The notes: generated by a model from the sequence alone, not told the origin. A DNA stretch of 44,288 nt from Solobacterium sp. (GCA_017432325.1 JAFRJJ010000034.1:1-44288); one strand, 5' to 3'; positions 25,011 through 33,508 are shown, numbered from the stretch's first letter. A program made the numbers and translations.

Positions 25011-26060
25011 ATGTCCACATTCAGAGATGCAACATTGATGATCACGGGAGGTACCGGATCATTCGGAAATACAGTATTAAAACATTTCCTGGCAACAGAT
25101 ATCAAAGAGATCCGTATCTTTTCCAGAGATGAGAAAAAACAGGATGATATGCGCCATGAGCTCCAGGCAAAACATCCGGAATACGCTTCAAAGGTAAAGT
25201 TCTACATCGGTGATGTCAGAAACAGACAGACACTGGATGACGCAATGCCCGGGGTAGACTATATCTTCCACGCGGCAGCTTTGAAGCAGGTGCCGTCCTG
25301 CGAATTCTTCCCGATGGAAGCAGTCCGCACCAATGTGGAAGGCACGGATAATATGCTGCATGCGGCGATCAATGCCGGAGTCAAGCGTGTCGTATGCCTG
25401 TCCACGGACAAGGCGGCGTATCCCATCAACGCGATGGGCATCAGTAAGGCGATGATGGAACATGTCATCTATGCCAATGCCAGGATCGCTGCGGAACGCG
25501 GCGGTACGGTGATCTGCTGCACCAGATACGGCAACGTCATGTGTTCCAGAGGTTCCGTTATCCCGCTGTTCATTGACCAGATCAAGGCAGGAAACCCGAT
25601 CACGATCACAGACCCGAACATGACGCGCTTCCTGATGAACCTGGATGAGGCAGTCGACCTTGTCAAGTTCGCGTTCGAACATGCGAATCCCGGTGACCTG
25701 TTCATCCAGAAGGCAGACGCTTCCACGATCGGCGACCTGGCAAAAGCCGTCCAGGAACTGTTCGGTGATACCGGTACAAGGATCATCGGCACAAGACACG
25801 GCGAGAAGCTGTATGAAACACTGATGACGAGTGAAGAACGCCTGAGGTCCGAAGACATGGGAGGCTACTTCCGTGTTGCGGCAGACAGCAGGGACCTGAA
25901 TTATGACAAGTTCGTTGTCCAGGGACAGGTCCATACGCAGGCAGAAGAGTCCTATACAAGCCACAATACAACACTGCTGGATGTGGAAGGCACAAAGAAA
26001 AAGATCCTCACAACGGATTATGTAAAGGAACAGCTCAAAGAAATGGAGAAAGCAGGATGA
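25011..26060 (+). CDS. capE: UDP-GlcNAc 4,6-dehydratase/epimerase, CapE/FnlA type
   Basis: The 349-residue extended SDR enzyme has the NAD(P) site TGGTGSFG (10-17), the STDKAAYPINAMG segment and an MGISKAMME motif in which Met takes the place of the usual catalytic Tyr, as in CapE of Staphylococcus aureus (established). CapE converts UDP-GlcNAc to a 4-keto-6-deoxy sugar and epimerises it, the first step toward UDP-L-FucNAc. The ATG at 25011 follows AGGAGG by 7 nt; the open frame starting at 24957 has no ribosome site. Its stop overlaps the capF-like start (ATGA). The symbol is by similarity; fnlA and wbjB are equivalent names. Confidence 0.88.
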   Translation: MSTFRDATLMITGGTGSFGNTVLKHFLATDIKEIRIFSRDEKKQDDMRHELQAKHPEYASKVKFYIGDVRNRQTLDDAMPGVDYIFHAAALKQVPSCEFFPMEAVRTNVEGTDNMLHAAINAGVKRVVCLSTDKAAYPINAMGISKAMMEHVIYANARIAAERGGTVICCTRYGNVMCSRGSVIPLFIDQIKAGNPITITDPNMTRFLMNLDEAVDLVKFAFEHANPGDLFIQKADASTIGDLAKAVQELFGDTGTRIIGTRHGEKLYETLMTSEERLRSEDMGGYFRVAADSRDLNYDKFVVQGQVHTQAEESYTSHNTTLLDVEGTKKKILTTDYVKEQLKEMEKAG

Positions 26061-27256
26061 AGATCCTGATCACCGGCGCAAAGGGTTTTGTCGGGAGAAA
26101 TCTGACAGCCAACCTGGAGAATATCCGTCAGGGTAAAAACAGGACCAGGCCTTCCTTGAAGATCGATGAGATCTTTGAATATGACATGGATTCCACGGCA
26201 GAGGAACTGGAACAGTACTGCAGGGAAGCAGACTTTGTCTTCCATCTTGCAGGTGTGAACCGTCCCAAGGATCCGGATGAATTCAGAAAAGGAAACTTCG
26301 GTTTCTCAGATACCCTGCTGAATACCCTGAAGAAGGCAGGAAACAAAGCGGGAGTCATGCTGTCGAGCTCTGTACAGGCTTCACTGAGCGGCAGGTTTGC
26401 CGGTTCACTGTACGGGGAGTCCAAGCTTGCCGGAGAAGAACTGTTCTTCTCCTATGCCAATGAGACCGGAACGCCTGTATATGTATACAGGTTCCCGAAC
26501 CTGTTCGGCAAATGGTGCAGGCCGAACTACAACAGCGCAGTCGCTACCTTCTGCAGCAACATTGCCAACGAGCTGCCGATCACAGTCAATGATCCTTCCG
26601 TAGAACTGGATCTGCTGTATATCGACGATCTCGTGGAAGAGATGCTGGACCTGCTGGAAGGAAAGGTGCACAGGTGTGAATACGAAGGCACCGAACCAGT
26701 TCCGTGTGAGACCGGCAGATACTGTTATGTTCCGGTAACTCATCATATTACCCTCGGGGAGATCGTTGAGCTTCTGAAGAAGTTCCATGATCAGCCGTCC
26801 ACCCTGGTAGTACCGGAGATCCCTGCAGGAAGCTTCGCGAAGAAGCTGTACAGTACATATCTGTCCTACCTGCCGGAAGAAAAGACGATCTTCGATCTGA
26901 AGACCAACGCGGATGACAGGGGCAGCTTTACAGAACTGCTGAAAACAGTGAGCGGCGGACAGGTATCGGTGAATATTTCAAAACCCGGTATCACAAAAGG
27001 ACAGCACTGGCACAATACAAAGTGGGAGTTCTTCATTGTAGTCAAGGGCCATGCGCTGATCCAGGAACGCAGGCTCGGCACTGATGAGGTCCGCGAATAT
27101 GAAGTCAGCGGGGACAGGATCCAGGCGGTGATGATGCTGCCGGGATATACGCACAACATCATCAACCTCTCAGATACGGAAGAACTGATCACTGTGATGT
27201 GGGCAAACGAACAGTTCGATCAGGGTCATCCGGATACATTTTACGAAGCAGTCTGA
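26057..27256 (+). CDS. capF: CapF-like bifunctional SDR-cupin reductase
   Basis: The 399-residue protein joins an SDR domain (GAKGFVGRN at 6-14; YGESKLAGEE with the catalytic Tyr-Lys pair at about 121-130) to a C-terminal cupin (about 285-399) with GQHWHNTKWEFF and metal-ligand His residues, ending in MLPGYTHNIINL. This fusion is diagnostic of CapF/FnlB/WbjC, which reduces the CapE product toward UDP-L-6-deoxy-TalNAc on the route to UDP-L-FucNAc (established). The third enzyme, CapG 2-epimerase, is not found in the window. ATGA overlap with capE; a weak terminator follows. Confidence 0.9.
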   Translation: MKILITGAKGFVGRNLTANLENIRQGKNRTRPSLKIDEIFEYDMDSTAEELEQYCREADFVFHLAGVNRPKDPDEFRKGNFGFSDTLLNTLKKAGNKAGVMLSSSVQASLSGRFAGSLYGESKLAGEELFFSYANETGTPVYVYRFPNLFGKWCRPNYNSAVATFCSNIANELPITVNDPSVELDLLYIDDLVEEMLDLLEGKVHRCEYEGTEPVPCETGRYCYVPVTHHITLGEIVELLKKFHDQPSTLVVPEIPAGSFAKKLYSTYLSYLPEEKTIFDLKTNADDRGSFTELLKTVSGGQVSVNISKPGITKGQHWHNTKWEFFIVVKGHALIQERRLGTDEVREYEVSGDRIQAVMMLPGYTHNIINLSDTEELITVMWANEQFDQGHPDTFYEAV

Positions 27257-27279
27257 AAGTGCGGGTCTTCCGCACTTTT
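27256..27279 (+). terminator. Terminator of the polysaccharide operon
   Basis: AAAGTGCGG and CCGCACTTT form a 9-bp stem with a 5-nt loop. Only four T follow before G, so some read-through into the YdcF gene is likely. Confidence 0.65.
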
Positions 27280-27295
27280 GTAAAAAGGAAACATG

Positions 27296-28075
27296 ATGAA
27301 GCATACAGACAGGAAACAGCAGAATATACCGCTGATCATTACTGCTGCCGCCGCAATGATCGTTTTCCTCATACCTGCCTTTTATTCGATCATCAATATC
27401 GGCAATGTGACAGGTTTTGCGGCGAGTGCACTGCTGATGCTGTACGGGATCTTCTATACAACAGTCAATGACTGGATCAGGCAGCACTGGTACCGGAAGT
27501 ATTACGGTCTTTTACTGAGGGCAGTCCTGCTGGTGATCTGCGTATTCGCGGTGCTTGCGGTGATCCTGGGTGTGCTGATGATCAGGGGAACTGACCGGAC
27601 TCCGAATGAGGACAGCACGGTCGTGGTGCTGGCCTGCGATGTGCTCGGGGATGAACCGGGACCGATGCTGAAGGAACGCCTGGATGCGGCATATGAATGG
27701 CTGGAAGGACATCCGGACACTGTATGCATCGTTAGCGGCGGATGGCAGGAACCCGGTGACGCAGTGGAAGCGGATGCCATGTATCGGTATCTGCTGAAGA
27801 AAGGGATCCCTGAGGACAGGCTGTATGCGGAAAGCCGTTCCAAATCGACTTTTGAGAACATGCTATATTCTAAAGAGATCATTGAGGATAATGATCTGGA
27901 ACCTGTCATGACGATCGTCACAAGCGATTTCCATGAATACAGGTCGATCGCCATGGCAGAGTCACTCGGCATTGAAGCAGGATCATATCCCTCACATACA
28001 GCCTGGTGGCTGCAGCCGACATACTTTATCAGAGAGTGTGCAGGCATCCTGTATTGGTGGCTGTTCGGCTGCTGA
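27296..28075 (+). CDS. YdcF/DUF218 family membrane protein
   Basis: The 259-residue protein starts with three to four hydrophobic helices (about 12-95) and carries a DUF218 domain: STVVVLACDV, IVSGG, the EADAMYRYLLKKGIP segment, and ESRSKSTFENMLYSKEI with the conserved Ser-Thr-x-Glu-Asn box. Family members such as YdcF and SanA are linked to envelope metabolism, but no reaction is established for this branch. Two adjacent ATG codons (27293 and 27296) follow AAAAGGAA; the second is listed. The domain would lie outside the membrane, beside the polysaccharide genes. Confidence 0.78.
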   Translation: MKHTDRKQQNIPLIITAAAAMIVFLIPAFYSIINIGNVTGFAASALLMLYGIFYTTVNDWIRQHWYRKYYGLLLRAVLLVICVFAVLAVILGVLMIRGTDRTPNEDSTVVVLACDVLGDEPGPMLKERLDAAYEWLEGHPDTVCIVSGGWQEPGDAVEADAMYRYLLKKGIPEDRLYAESRSKSTFENMLYSKEIIEDNDLEPVMTIVTSDFHEYRSIAMAESLGIEAGSYPSHTAWWLQPTYFIRECAGILYWWLFGC

Positions 28076-28131
28076 AACTTGACAGCGGAAAACCTGAGCG
28101 TAAAAATGAACGCATAAGAAGGAGAATTTTT

Positions 28132-28794
28132 ATGTATACGATCACTGATCTGTATGACCTTGATCATACGATTGCGAAAGAATATCTTTCCCATTTTACA
28201 TATCCCTGGGAAGCACTGAAAGGGATCAAAGACCTGATCCTGAATCTCGGATCACAGCTTGACCCGGAAGAATATACGGAAATATCCGAACATGTATGGG
28301 TACATAAAACAGCGAAGGTATTCCCTTCGGCATATCTTGGCGCGCCATGCATCATCGGACCCAATACGGAAGTCAGACACTGCGCGTTCATCAGAGGCTC
28401 AGCCCTGGTAGGCGCGGACTGTGTAGTAGGAAACAGCTGTGAACTGAAGAACGTCATCCTGTTCGACCATGTACAGACACCGCACTACAACTATGTGGGA
28501 GACTCAATCCTCGGTTATTACAGCCATATGGGTGCGGGATCCATCACATCCAATGTGAAGTCAGACAAGAAGCTTGTTGTCGTACACAACGGAACAGAAC
28601 AGATCGAAACAGGACTGAAGAAGTTCGGAGCGATGCTGGGCGACTATGTAGAAGTCGGCTGCAACTCTGTCCTGAATCCCGGTACCGTAATCGGCAGGGG
28701 ATCCCGTATCTATCCGACATCCTGCGTCAGAGGGGTCGTTCCCGAAAAGCACATCTGGAAAGTCAACGGCGTCATCGCCGGGATCGAGGAGTAA
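28132..28794 (+). CDS. Left-handed beta-helix (hexapeptide repeat) nucleotidyltransferase-like protein
   Basis: The 220-residue protein contains hexapeptide repeats from about residue 60 on (VFPSAYLGAPCIIGPNTEVRH, then ALVGADCVVGNSCELKNV, GAMLGDYVEVGCNSVLNPGTVIG). This is the left-handed beta-helix of the C-terminal half of GlmU-type sugar-1-phosphate nucleotidyltransferases. The N-terminal 55 residues are not a Rossmann-like uridylyltransferase domain, so it is an acyltransferase-type or orphan protein. AAGGAGA precedes the ATG at 28132; the open frame starting at 28006 overlaps ydcF. It ends 2 nt before bcp. Substrate unknown; a role near UDP-sugar metabolism is inferred. Confidence 0.75.
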   Translation: MYTITDLYDLDHTIAKEYLSHFTYPWEALKGIKDLILNLGSQLDPEEYTEISEHVWVHKTAKVFPSAYLGAPCIIGPNTEVRHCAFIRGSALVGADCVVGNSCELKNVILFDHVQTPHYNYVGDSILGYYSHMGAGSITSNVKSDKKLVVVHNGTEQIETGLKKFGAMLGDYVEVGCNSVLNPGTVIGRGSRIYPTSCVRGVVPEKHIWKVNGVIAGIEE

Positions 28795-28796
28795 GT

Positions 28797-29249
28797 ATGC
28801 TGGAAGTTGGTACTAAGGCACCTGAATTCACACTGCCTGATCAGAACGGTGTGCAGCATTCCCTCGAGGAATACAGAGGCAGAAAGGTGATCCTGTATTT
28901 CTACCCGAAGGACAATACGGCAGGATGCACAAAGGAAGCCTGCTCATTCGCGGACCGCTACCCGCAGATCACGGAGAAGGGTGCGGTGGTCCTGGGCATC
29001 TCAAAGGATCCCGTCAGCTCGCATAAGAAGTTTGAAGAAAAGTACAGCCTTCCGTTCACACTGCTGTCCGATCCGGACGCAGAAGTGATCAGGGCGTATG
29101 ATGTCTGGAAGGAAAAGTCCATGTACGGCAGAAAGTACATGGGAATTGAACGTTCCACATACCTGATCGATGAGAACGGGTTCATTCAGAAAGCATATCA
29201 GAAGGTCAAACCTGCGGATCACGCGGAAAACATCCTGCAGGATATCTGA
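28797..29249 (+). CDS. bcp: Thioredoxin-dependent peroxiredoxin (Bcp/PrxQ)
   Basis: The 150-residue protein matches Bcp over its full length. It starts with VGTKAPEFTLPDQNG and has the active site YPKDNTAGCTKEACSF, in which the first Cys is the peroxidatic residue and the second, five residues on, is the usual resolving Cys. GIERSTYLID lies near the end. It reduces hydrogen peroxide and alkyl peroxides in the cytoplasm using thioredoxin (established). The start lies 2 nt after the preceding stop, with GGAG inside that gene's end, indicating co-translation. Confidence 0.93.
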   Translation: MLEVGTKAPEFTLPDQNGVQHSLEEYRGRKVILYFYPKDNTAGCTKEACSFADRYPQITEKGAVVLGISKDPVSSHKKFEEKYSLPFTLLSDPDAEVIRAYDVWKEKSMYGRKYMGIERSTYLIDENGFIQKAYQKVKPADHAENILQDI

Positions 29250-29307
29250 GACGGACAGCAGAGAACATTCAAAAACGCGTTTGGGACGCATTAAAAGCCG
29301 AATTCTA

Positions 29308-29337
29308 TTTACAAGGCTGAAAATTCTCTGTTATAAT
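29308..29337 (+). promoter_or_regulatory. Promoter of the secG-rnr-smpB unit
   Basis: TTTACA (-35) and a perfect TATAAT (-10) are 18 nt apart, 34 nt before the secG start. Confidence 0.7.
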
Positions 29338-29371
29338 AATCCGGCACTGGCGAAAGGAGTTATTATCGGTC

Positions 29372-29596
29372 ATGCTTAAGGCGTTATTAATGATCGTATC
29401 TGCGATGCTGATCATTCTCTCATTACTGCAAAGCGGAAAATCAGACGGCATCTCCGGAGCATTTACCGGAAATGGCGGCCTGAATCTGTTCGCAAATGTG
29501 AAAGAGAGAGGATCAGAAAAGGTGATCTCGAATGCAACAATGGTACTTGGTATCCTGTTCTTCGTCCTGGTCATCCTGATTCGCGTGGTTGATTAA
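29372..29596 (+). CDS. secG: Protein-export translocase subunit SecG
   Basis: The 74-residue protein has two membrane helices (about 2-18 and 53-72) joined by the SecG loop: LLQSGKSDGISGAFTGN, with the conserved QSGKSDG(I/L)SGAF motif. It is the accessory subunit of the SecYEG channel. AAAGGAG lies 12 nt upstream of the ATG, slightly farther than usual, and no better in-frame start exists. It begins the conserved secG-rnr-smpB order seen in many Bacillota. Confidence 0.95.
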   Translation: MLKALLMIVSAMLIILSLLQSGKSDGISGAFTGNGGLNLFANVKERGSEKVISNATMVLGILFFVLVILIRVVD

Positions 29597-29609
29597 CAAC
29601 AGCAAAAAC

Positions 29610-29643
29610 AAAGCAGTCGGTGTAAATGCCGGCTGCTTTTGTT
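29610..29643 (+). terminator. Terminator between secG and rnr
   Basis: AAAGCAGTCGG and CCGGCTGCTTT form an 11-bp stem with one T-G pair and an 8-nt loop, followed by TTTTGTT. It may lower rnr expression relative to secG. No separate rnr promoter is obvious. Confidence 0.7.
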
Positions 29644-29654
29644 AAAGTAAGATT

Positions 29655-31895
29655 ATGGAAAACATGAAAGAAAAAATATTGGAGATCGTTGGACGGACCA
29701 AACGTTCAACGCTGGACAGGAACGCGATCGAGAAAGCACTTGGCCTGAAAACATCAGGTGATTTTGTACGTTTCAGCAAGCTCATCGATGAGATGGAAGA
29801 AGAATGCCTCCTGATCCGTGATAAACAGAACAGATATATGACCAGGAAACAGGCAGGCCTGATCGAGGGGACACTGAGTCTTTCCAGAAAAGGTGTCGGT
29901 TATATCGACAGGGAGAACGAAGAATCCATCGTCATCATGCCGAATGACCTGAACGGCGCAATGCACGGTGATACAGTGCTCGCTGCCATGAAAAGAGGCA
30001 CTGATACGGGAACGGTACGTCAGGTACTGAAGCGCGGACGTGTCAGATACACCGGTACATTCGAACTGACAACAAGAGGACTTCAGTGTACGGTGGATGA
30101 TTCCCGGATACAGCCTGGATACAGGGTCAGGATCCCGAAGGACCTGCATCCGATCGAAGGACTGAAGGTCGAACTGTCCATCGAAAAATACGAAGCACCC
30201 ATGCGGTTCGTTGTGGAACGGGCGATCGGCCACAAGGATGACCCGGGCGTAGATATCATGTCTGTTCTTCTCAACCATGACATCGTTCCGGAATTCCCGG
30301 ATGCTGTCATGGAACAGGCAGACGCGATCGGCGATACCCTGTCGGAAGAAGATCTGGCAGGCAGAAAGGATCTGAGGGATATCATTACCGTCACGATCGA
30401 CGGAGATGATTCCAAGGACTTTGACGACGCTGTATCCATCGAAGTCATTCCGGAAGGATGGCTTCTGAGAGTCAGTATCGCGGATGTATCGCACTATGTC
30501 ACAGAGGGCAGCCCGCTTGACAGGGAAGCATATGAACGCGGGACATCCGTCTATGTGCTTGATAAGGTCGTACCGATGCTACCGCACGTACTGAGCAACG
30601 GGATCTGCAGTCTGAATCCCGGAACAGACCGCCTGACAAATACAGTGGAAATGATGATCGCCAAAGACGGCACGACTGTCAACTATGAAGTTTATCCGTC
30701 AGTCATTCATTCGGATGAGCGGATGACCTATGCGAACGTCAATAAGATATTTGACGGCGATCAGGAACTGAAGGAACGGTACGCGCATCTCGGTTCATTG
30801 TTCCAGGATATGAGGCAGTGTGCAAAAGCGATCCGCAGGATGCGCAATGCCAAAGGCGCGATGGAATTTGAATCAACGGAATCAAAGATCGACGTTGATG
30901 AGAACGGCAGACCTGTGAAGGTAGCACCGGCAGAACGCGGGGAAGCGGAAATGATGATCGAAGACTTCATGATCGCTGCCAACGTGTCTGTCGCCAACCT
31001 GATGAAGAAAAATCACATTCCGGCACTGTACCGTATCCATGAAGAACCGCAGGCCAAGAAACTCAGGAGTTTTGAAACGCTGTCATACCATCTCGGCCAC
31101 AAACTGACGATCGCAGGCGGCTCGGCAACACCGAAAAAACTGCAGGAGTATCTGAATGATGCAAAAGACCTGGAATGCTATCCGGTCCTGTCAAAGATGC
31201 TGCTGAGATGCATGCAGAAAGCAAAGTATGATCCGGTCTGTGTGGGACACTTCTCCCTGGCAGAGGACGAGTATCTGCATTTCACTTCCCCGATCAGAAG
31301 ATATCCCGACCTGATCGTTCACAGAATGCTGAGAAAGTATTATTTTGAGAACGGACACAGCGGTGATCTGTATACGGATGAAACGAACATGAAGGATTAT
31401 GCCGTGCAGTCATCCGTGAAAGAACGCAATGCGGCTGATGCGGAATGGGATGTCGAGGATATGAAGAAAGCCGAGTACATGACCGGTAAGATCGGCGAGA
31501 TCTACGAAGGCATCATCAGTACCGTGACAGGCTTCGGATTTTATGTACAGCTTCCCGATACCGTGGAAGGCATGGTATCGATCGGTTCCATCAAGGGTGA
31601 CTACTACACATTTGACGCGGATACGTATTCACTGGTCGGTGAACGCACCAAGAAGAGATACACGATCGGACAGAGCGTGACGATCAGGGTCGTCGCTGCC
31701 AGCAAAGAGACATCATCCATTGACTTTGAGGTCATTGACAGAACAGACAGTTCAAAAAGAAAGCATTCCGGGGAACGTGAGCACGGAAGAAGGTCCGCTG
31801 GCAGAACAGGACGTTCCGGAACAAAGAAAACAGGAAGAACAACGGTAAAACGGAAGTCTTCCGGAGGTAAAGCAGGTGGCAGGAAAAAACGATAA
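29655..31895 (+). CDS. rnr: Ribonuclease R
   Basis: The 746-residue exoribonuclease has the RNase II/R domain order: N-terminal helix-turn-helix and cold-shock regions (about 1-225), the RNB catalytic domain (about 240-565) with the metal-binding motif TIDGDDSKDFDDAVSIE near 247-263, and an S1 domain (about 620-700, GKIGEIYEGIISTVTGFGFYVQ). A long basic tail (710-746) rich in Lys and Arg follows. It degrades structured RNA 3' to 5' and works with tmRNA-SmpB in clearing mRNA of stalled ribosomes (established). The smpB start lies inside its last codons. Confidence 0.95.
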   Translation: MENMKEKILEIVGRTKRSTLDRNAIEKALGLKTSGDFVRFSKLIDEMEEECLLIRDKQNRYMTRKQAGLIEGTLSLSRKGVGYIDRENEESIVIMPNDLNGAMHGDTVLAAMKRGTDTGTVRQVLKRGRVRYTGTFELTTRGLQCTVDDSRIQPGYRVRIPKDLHPIEGLKVELSIEKYEAPMRFVVERAIGHKDDPGVDIMSVLLNHDIVPEFPDAVMEQADAIGDTLSEEDLAGRKDLRDIITVTIDGDDSKDFDDAVSIEVIPEGWLLRVSIADVSHYVTEGSPLDREAYERGTSVYVLDKVVPMLPHVLSNGICSLNPGTDRLTNTVEMMIAKDGTTVNYEVYPSVIHSDERMTYANVNKIFDGDQELKERYAHLGSLFQDMRQCAKAIRRMRNAKGAMEFESTESKIDVDENGRPVKVAPAERGEAEMMIEDFMIAANVSVANLMKKNHIPALYRIHEEPQAKKLRSFETLSYHLGHKLTIAGGSATPKKLQEYLNDAKDLECYPVLSKMLLRCMQKAKYDPVCVGHFSLAEDEYLHFTSPIRRYPDLIVHRMLRKYYFENGHSGDLYTDETNMKDYAVQSSVKERNAADAEWDVEDMKKAEYMTGKIGEIYEGIISTVTGFGFYVQLPDTVEGMVSIGSIKGDYYTFDADTYSLVGERTKKRYTIGQSVTIRVVAASKETSSIDFEVIDRTDSSKRKHSGEREHGRRSAGRTGRSGTKKTGRTTVKRKSSGGKAGGRKKR

Positions 31896-32340
31896 GGAAA
31901 AGAATGTGGCAGTCAACAGAAGGGCGTCACACGATTATTTCCTTGAAGAAAAATATGAAGCAGGTCTTGTCCTGACAGGAACGGAGATCAAGTCTGTCAG
32001 GGAAGGCAGGATCTCCTTCAACGATTCGTATATTTCGATCAGAAATGGTGAGGCGTGGATCAAGGCAATGCATATTTCACCGTATAAATACGGAAATATG
32101 TTCAACGTGGATCCGGACCGTGACAGGAAACTCCTGCTGCATAAATATGAGATCCGGAAACTGTATGACAAAGTCCGTATCAAGGGATATACCCTGGTTC
32201 CTACCAGGATCTATCTGAAGGAAGGAAAGGCAAAACTGGAATTTGCTCTGGCAAAGGGCAAGGACCTGTATGACAAGCGTGAAGCAAGCAAGCTGCGTGA
32301 TGCGAAACGTGAAATGGAAAAAGCATTGAAATTGAGGTAA
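31876..32340 (+). CDS. smpB: SsrA-binding protein SmpB
   Basis: The 154-residue protein is a full-length SmpB. It shows VNRRASHDYFLEEKYEAGL, TGTEIKSVREGRISFNDSY, the YEIRKLYDKV segment and the C-terminal tail KGKDLYDKREASKLRDAKRE, which reaches into the mRNA channel. It binds the tRNA-like part of tmRNA and is needed for trans-translation. The start is GTG at 31876, with GGAGG 8 nt upstream inside rnr, so the genes overlap by 20 nt. The tmRNA gene lies 600 bp downstream. Confidence 0.96.
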   Translation: MAGKNDKEKNVAVNRRASHDYFLEEKYEAGLVLTGTEIKSVREGRISFNDSYISIRNGEAWIKAMHISPYKYGNMFNVDPDRDRKLLLHKYEIRKLYDKVRIKGYTLVPTRIYLKEGKAKLEFALAKGKDLYDKREASKLRDAKREMEKALKLR

Positions 32341-32342
32341 GT

Positions 32343-32882
32343 ATGGAAGAATTTGAAGAGATCCTGATACAGCATGCAAAGAAGTATCCCCTGATGACTC
32401 CCCAGGACTGCATGAAGCTCCTGTACCAGAATACATTCGGTCCGGAACATGCAATATCTGATCCGGAAAAAAGCCTGGCAAGACTGATCATGGAATATGA
32501 AGAAACAGAAGCTGATGAGAACTGTGAACTTTATACACCGATCGGAAACGGTCTCTGCAGACTTGAACTGGCAAAAGCTAAAACACTCTATTCACCGGAA
32601 GAAGTGAATGACTGGTTTGTTTCAACCGCGAATTCTTCCAAAGGTTCCATGGCTGATTTCATGCATAAGATCAAAGTGTTCCGGCTGAAGTACAAAGCCT
32701 ATGGATTCCGCTTTTCCGAAGATGAGACAGCAGAATTTATGGCAAAATACCGTTCACAGGCATATCCTCCGGTACACCACAGCGATATTTACAGGGAGGC
32801 ATACCATCCTCATTACAGAGTCATGTTCCTGAACAGATGGGAACTGCACGATATTGACAAGTATCTGAAGGACCTGGTCTGA
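32343..32882 (+). CDS. Unrecognised conserved-looking protein between smpB and ssrA
   Basis: The 179-residue soluble protein is rich in helices and charged residues, with no signal or membrane segment. I do not recognise its family with confidence. Notable stretches are QNTFGPEHAISDPEKSLARL (about 29-48), PIGNGLCRLELAK (66-78) and YPPVHHSDIYREAYHPHYRV (141-160), which has three His and several aromatic residues and looks like a conserved core. The start ATG lies 2 nt after the smpB stop with GAGG upstream, so it is co-translated with smpB. Its position in the rnr-smpB-ssrA neighbourhood hints at RNA or translation rescue, but this is only context. Confidence 0.65.
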   Translation: MEEFEEILIQHAKKYPLMTPQDCMKLLYQNTFGPEHAISDPEKSLARLIMEYEETEADENCELYTPIGNGLCRLELAKAKTLYSPEEVNDWFVSTANSSKGSMADFMHKIKVFRLKYKAYGFRFSEDETAEFMAKYRSQAYPPVHHSDIYREAYHPHYRVMFLNRWELHDIDKYLKDLV

Positions 32883-32887
32883 TCCTC

Positions 32888-32916
32888 TTGACTGGCGGTC
32901 AAACGGGTGCTATATT
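32888..32916 (+). promoter_or_regulatory. Strong promoter of ssrA
   Basis: TTGACT (-35) and TATATT (-10) are 17 nt apart. The precursor transcript would begin near 32922, within a small hairpin (ATGCAC/GTGCAT, 32921-32938) just before the mature 5' end; such a leader would be removed by RNase P. Confidence 0.8.
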
Positions 32917-32942
32917 ACGTATGCACTGAGAGGTGCATCTAT

Positions 32943-33300
32943 GGGGTTGTAATGGTTTCGACAGGTTTGAGTTTGATCCCGGCTGCAGTGGAGCGGTGAC
33001 CATATCACCAACTAAATTTAAACGCAAATAGAAACAATAGTTTCGCTTTCGCTGCTTAATTTAAGCTGAATAGCTCGCAGCGACCCGGTCATTGCATTAG
33101 CCGTTCTGTAATGACTGCGTAATCCAAACGGATAAGGTGACCTTGATGTCTGTAGAGGAAACCTGACAATCAACAGACAAATTCACCAGATGGATAGCCT
33201 GCTCTCATATCTGGTGTCTTATCAAGCAGCAGGCTAAACTGTAGACGCCGAGATGTGGGACTATTCTTGGACAGGGGTTCGACTCCCCTCAGCTCCACTA
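32943..33300 (+). ncRNA. ssrA: Transfer-messenger RNA (tmRNA)
   Basis: The one-piece tmRNA has the family 5' end (GTTGTAATGGTTTCGACAGG) and 3' end. The acceptor stem pairs GGGGTTG (32943-32949) with CAGCTCC (33290-33296); the T-arm pairs AGGGG (33273-33277) with CCCCT (33285-33289) around TTCGACT. The tag frame starting at GCA 33024 and ending at TAA 33057-33059 encodes ANRNNSFAFAA, to which tmRNA's own Ala is added. The resume codon is inferred. After the discriminator A (33297) the DNA reads CTA, so CCA must be added enzymatically. It frees stalled ribosomes with SmpB. The gene's 3' end matches the repeats R1-R3 downstream. Confidence 0.95.
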
Positions 33301-33303
33301 CCT

Positions 33304-33334
33304 AATAAAGGGGATTGCTTAAATCCCCTTTATT
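33304..33334 (+). terminator. Terminator of ssrA
   Basis: AATAAAGGGGATT and AATCCCCTTTATT form a perfect 13-bp stem with a 5-nt loop, followed by TAT. Confidence 0.85.
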
Positions 33335-33375
33335 TATCGGCTTTTTTTAACATTTCAAGTATACTCAAAAATGCG

Positions 33376-33399
33376 TTGGGACCGACTTTGGGACCGACT
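33376..33399 (+). repeat. Tandem pair of TTGGGACCGACT 12-mers
   Basis: Two identical 12-mers lie head to tail 79 bp after the tmRNA acceptor end. The same boxes recur, slightly changed, at the start of repeat R2 (42399-42423) and in decayed single form in R1 and R3. The arrangement is like integrase arm-binding sites beside an att core; this is inference. Confidence 0.6.
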
Positions 33400-33472
33400 T
33401 TTTCTTTTTGCGTTCTTCTAAATAAGAATTTCGATAAATAAAACGAACAAAAATAAAGTGAAATAAAACAAA

Positions 33473-33508
33473 GTGAAAAGAAAGAAACGACAGATTATTC
33501 GCTGTCGT
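33473..33508 (-). terminator. Terminator at the end of the DUF3800 remnant
   Basis: On the minus strand ACGACAG and CTGTCGT pair (7 bp) around 8 nt, followed by TTCTTTCTTTT. The hairpin spans the stop codon. Confidence 0.6.

Noticed and set aside
33253..33441. Short frame from the tmRNA end through the tandem 12-mers, encoding a LGPTLGPT repeat
   Set aside because: The repeat is just the translation of the two TTGGGACCGACT boxes, and the frame starts inside tmRNA; not a gene.
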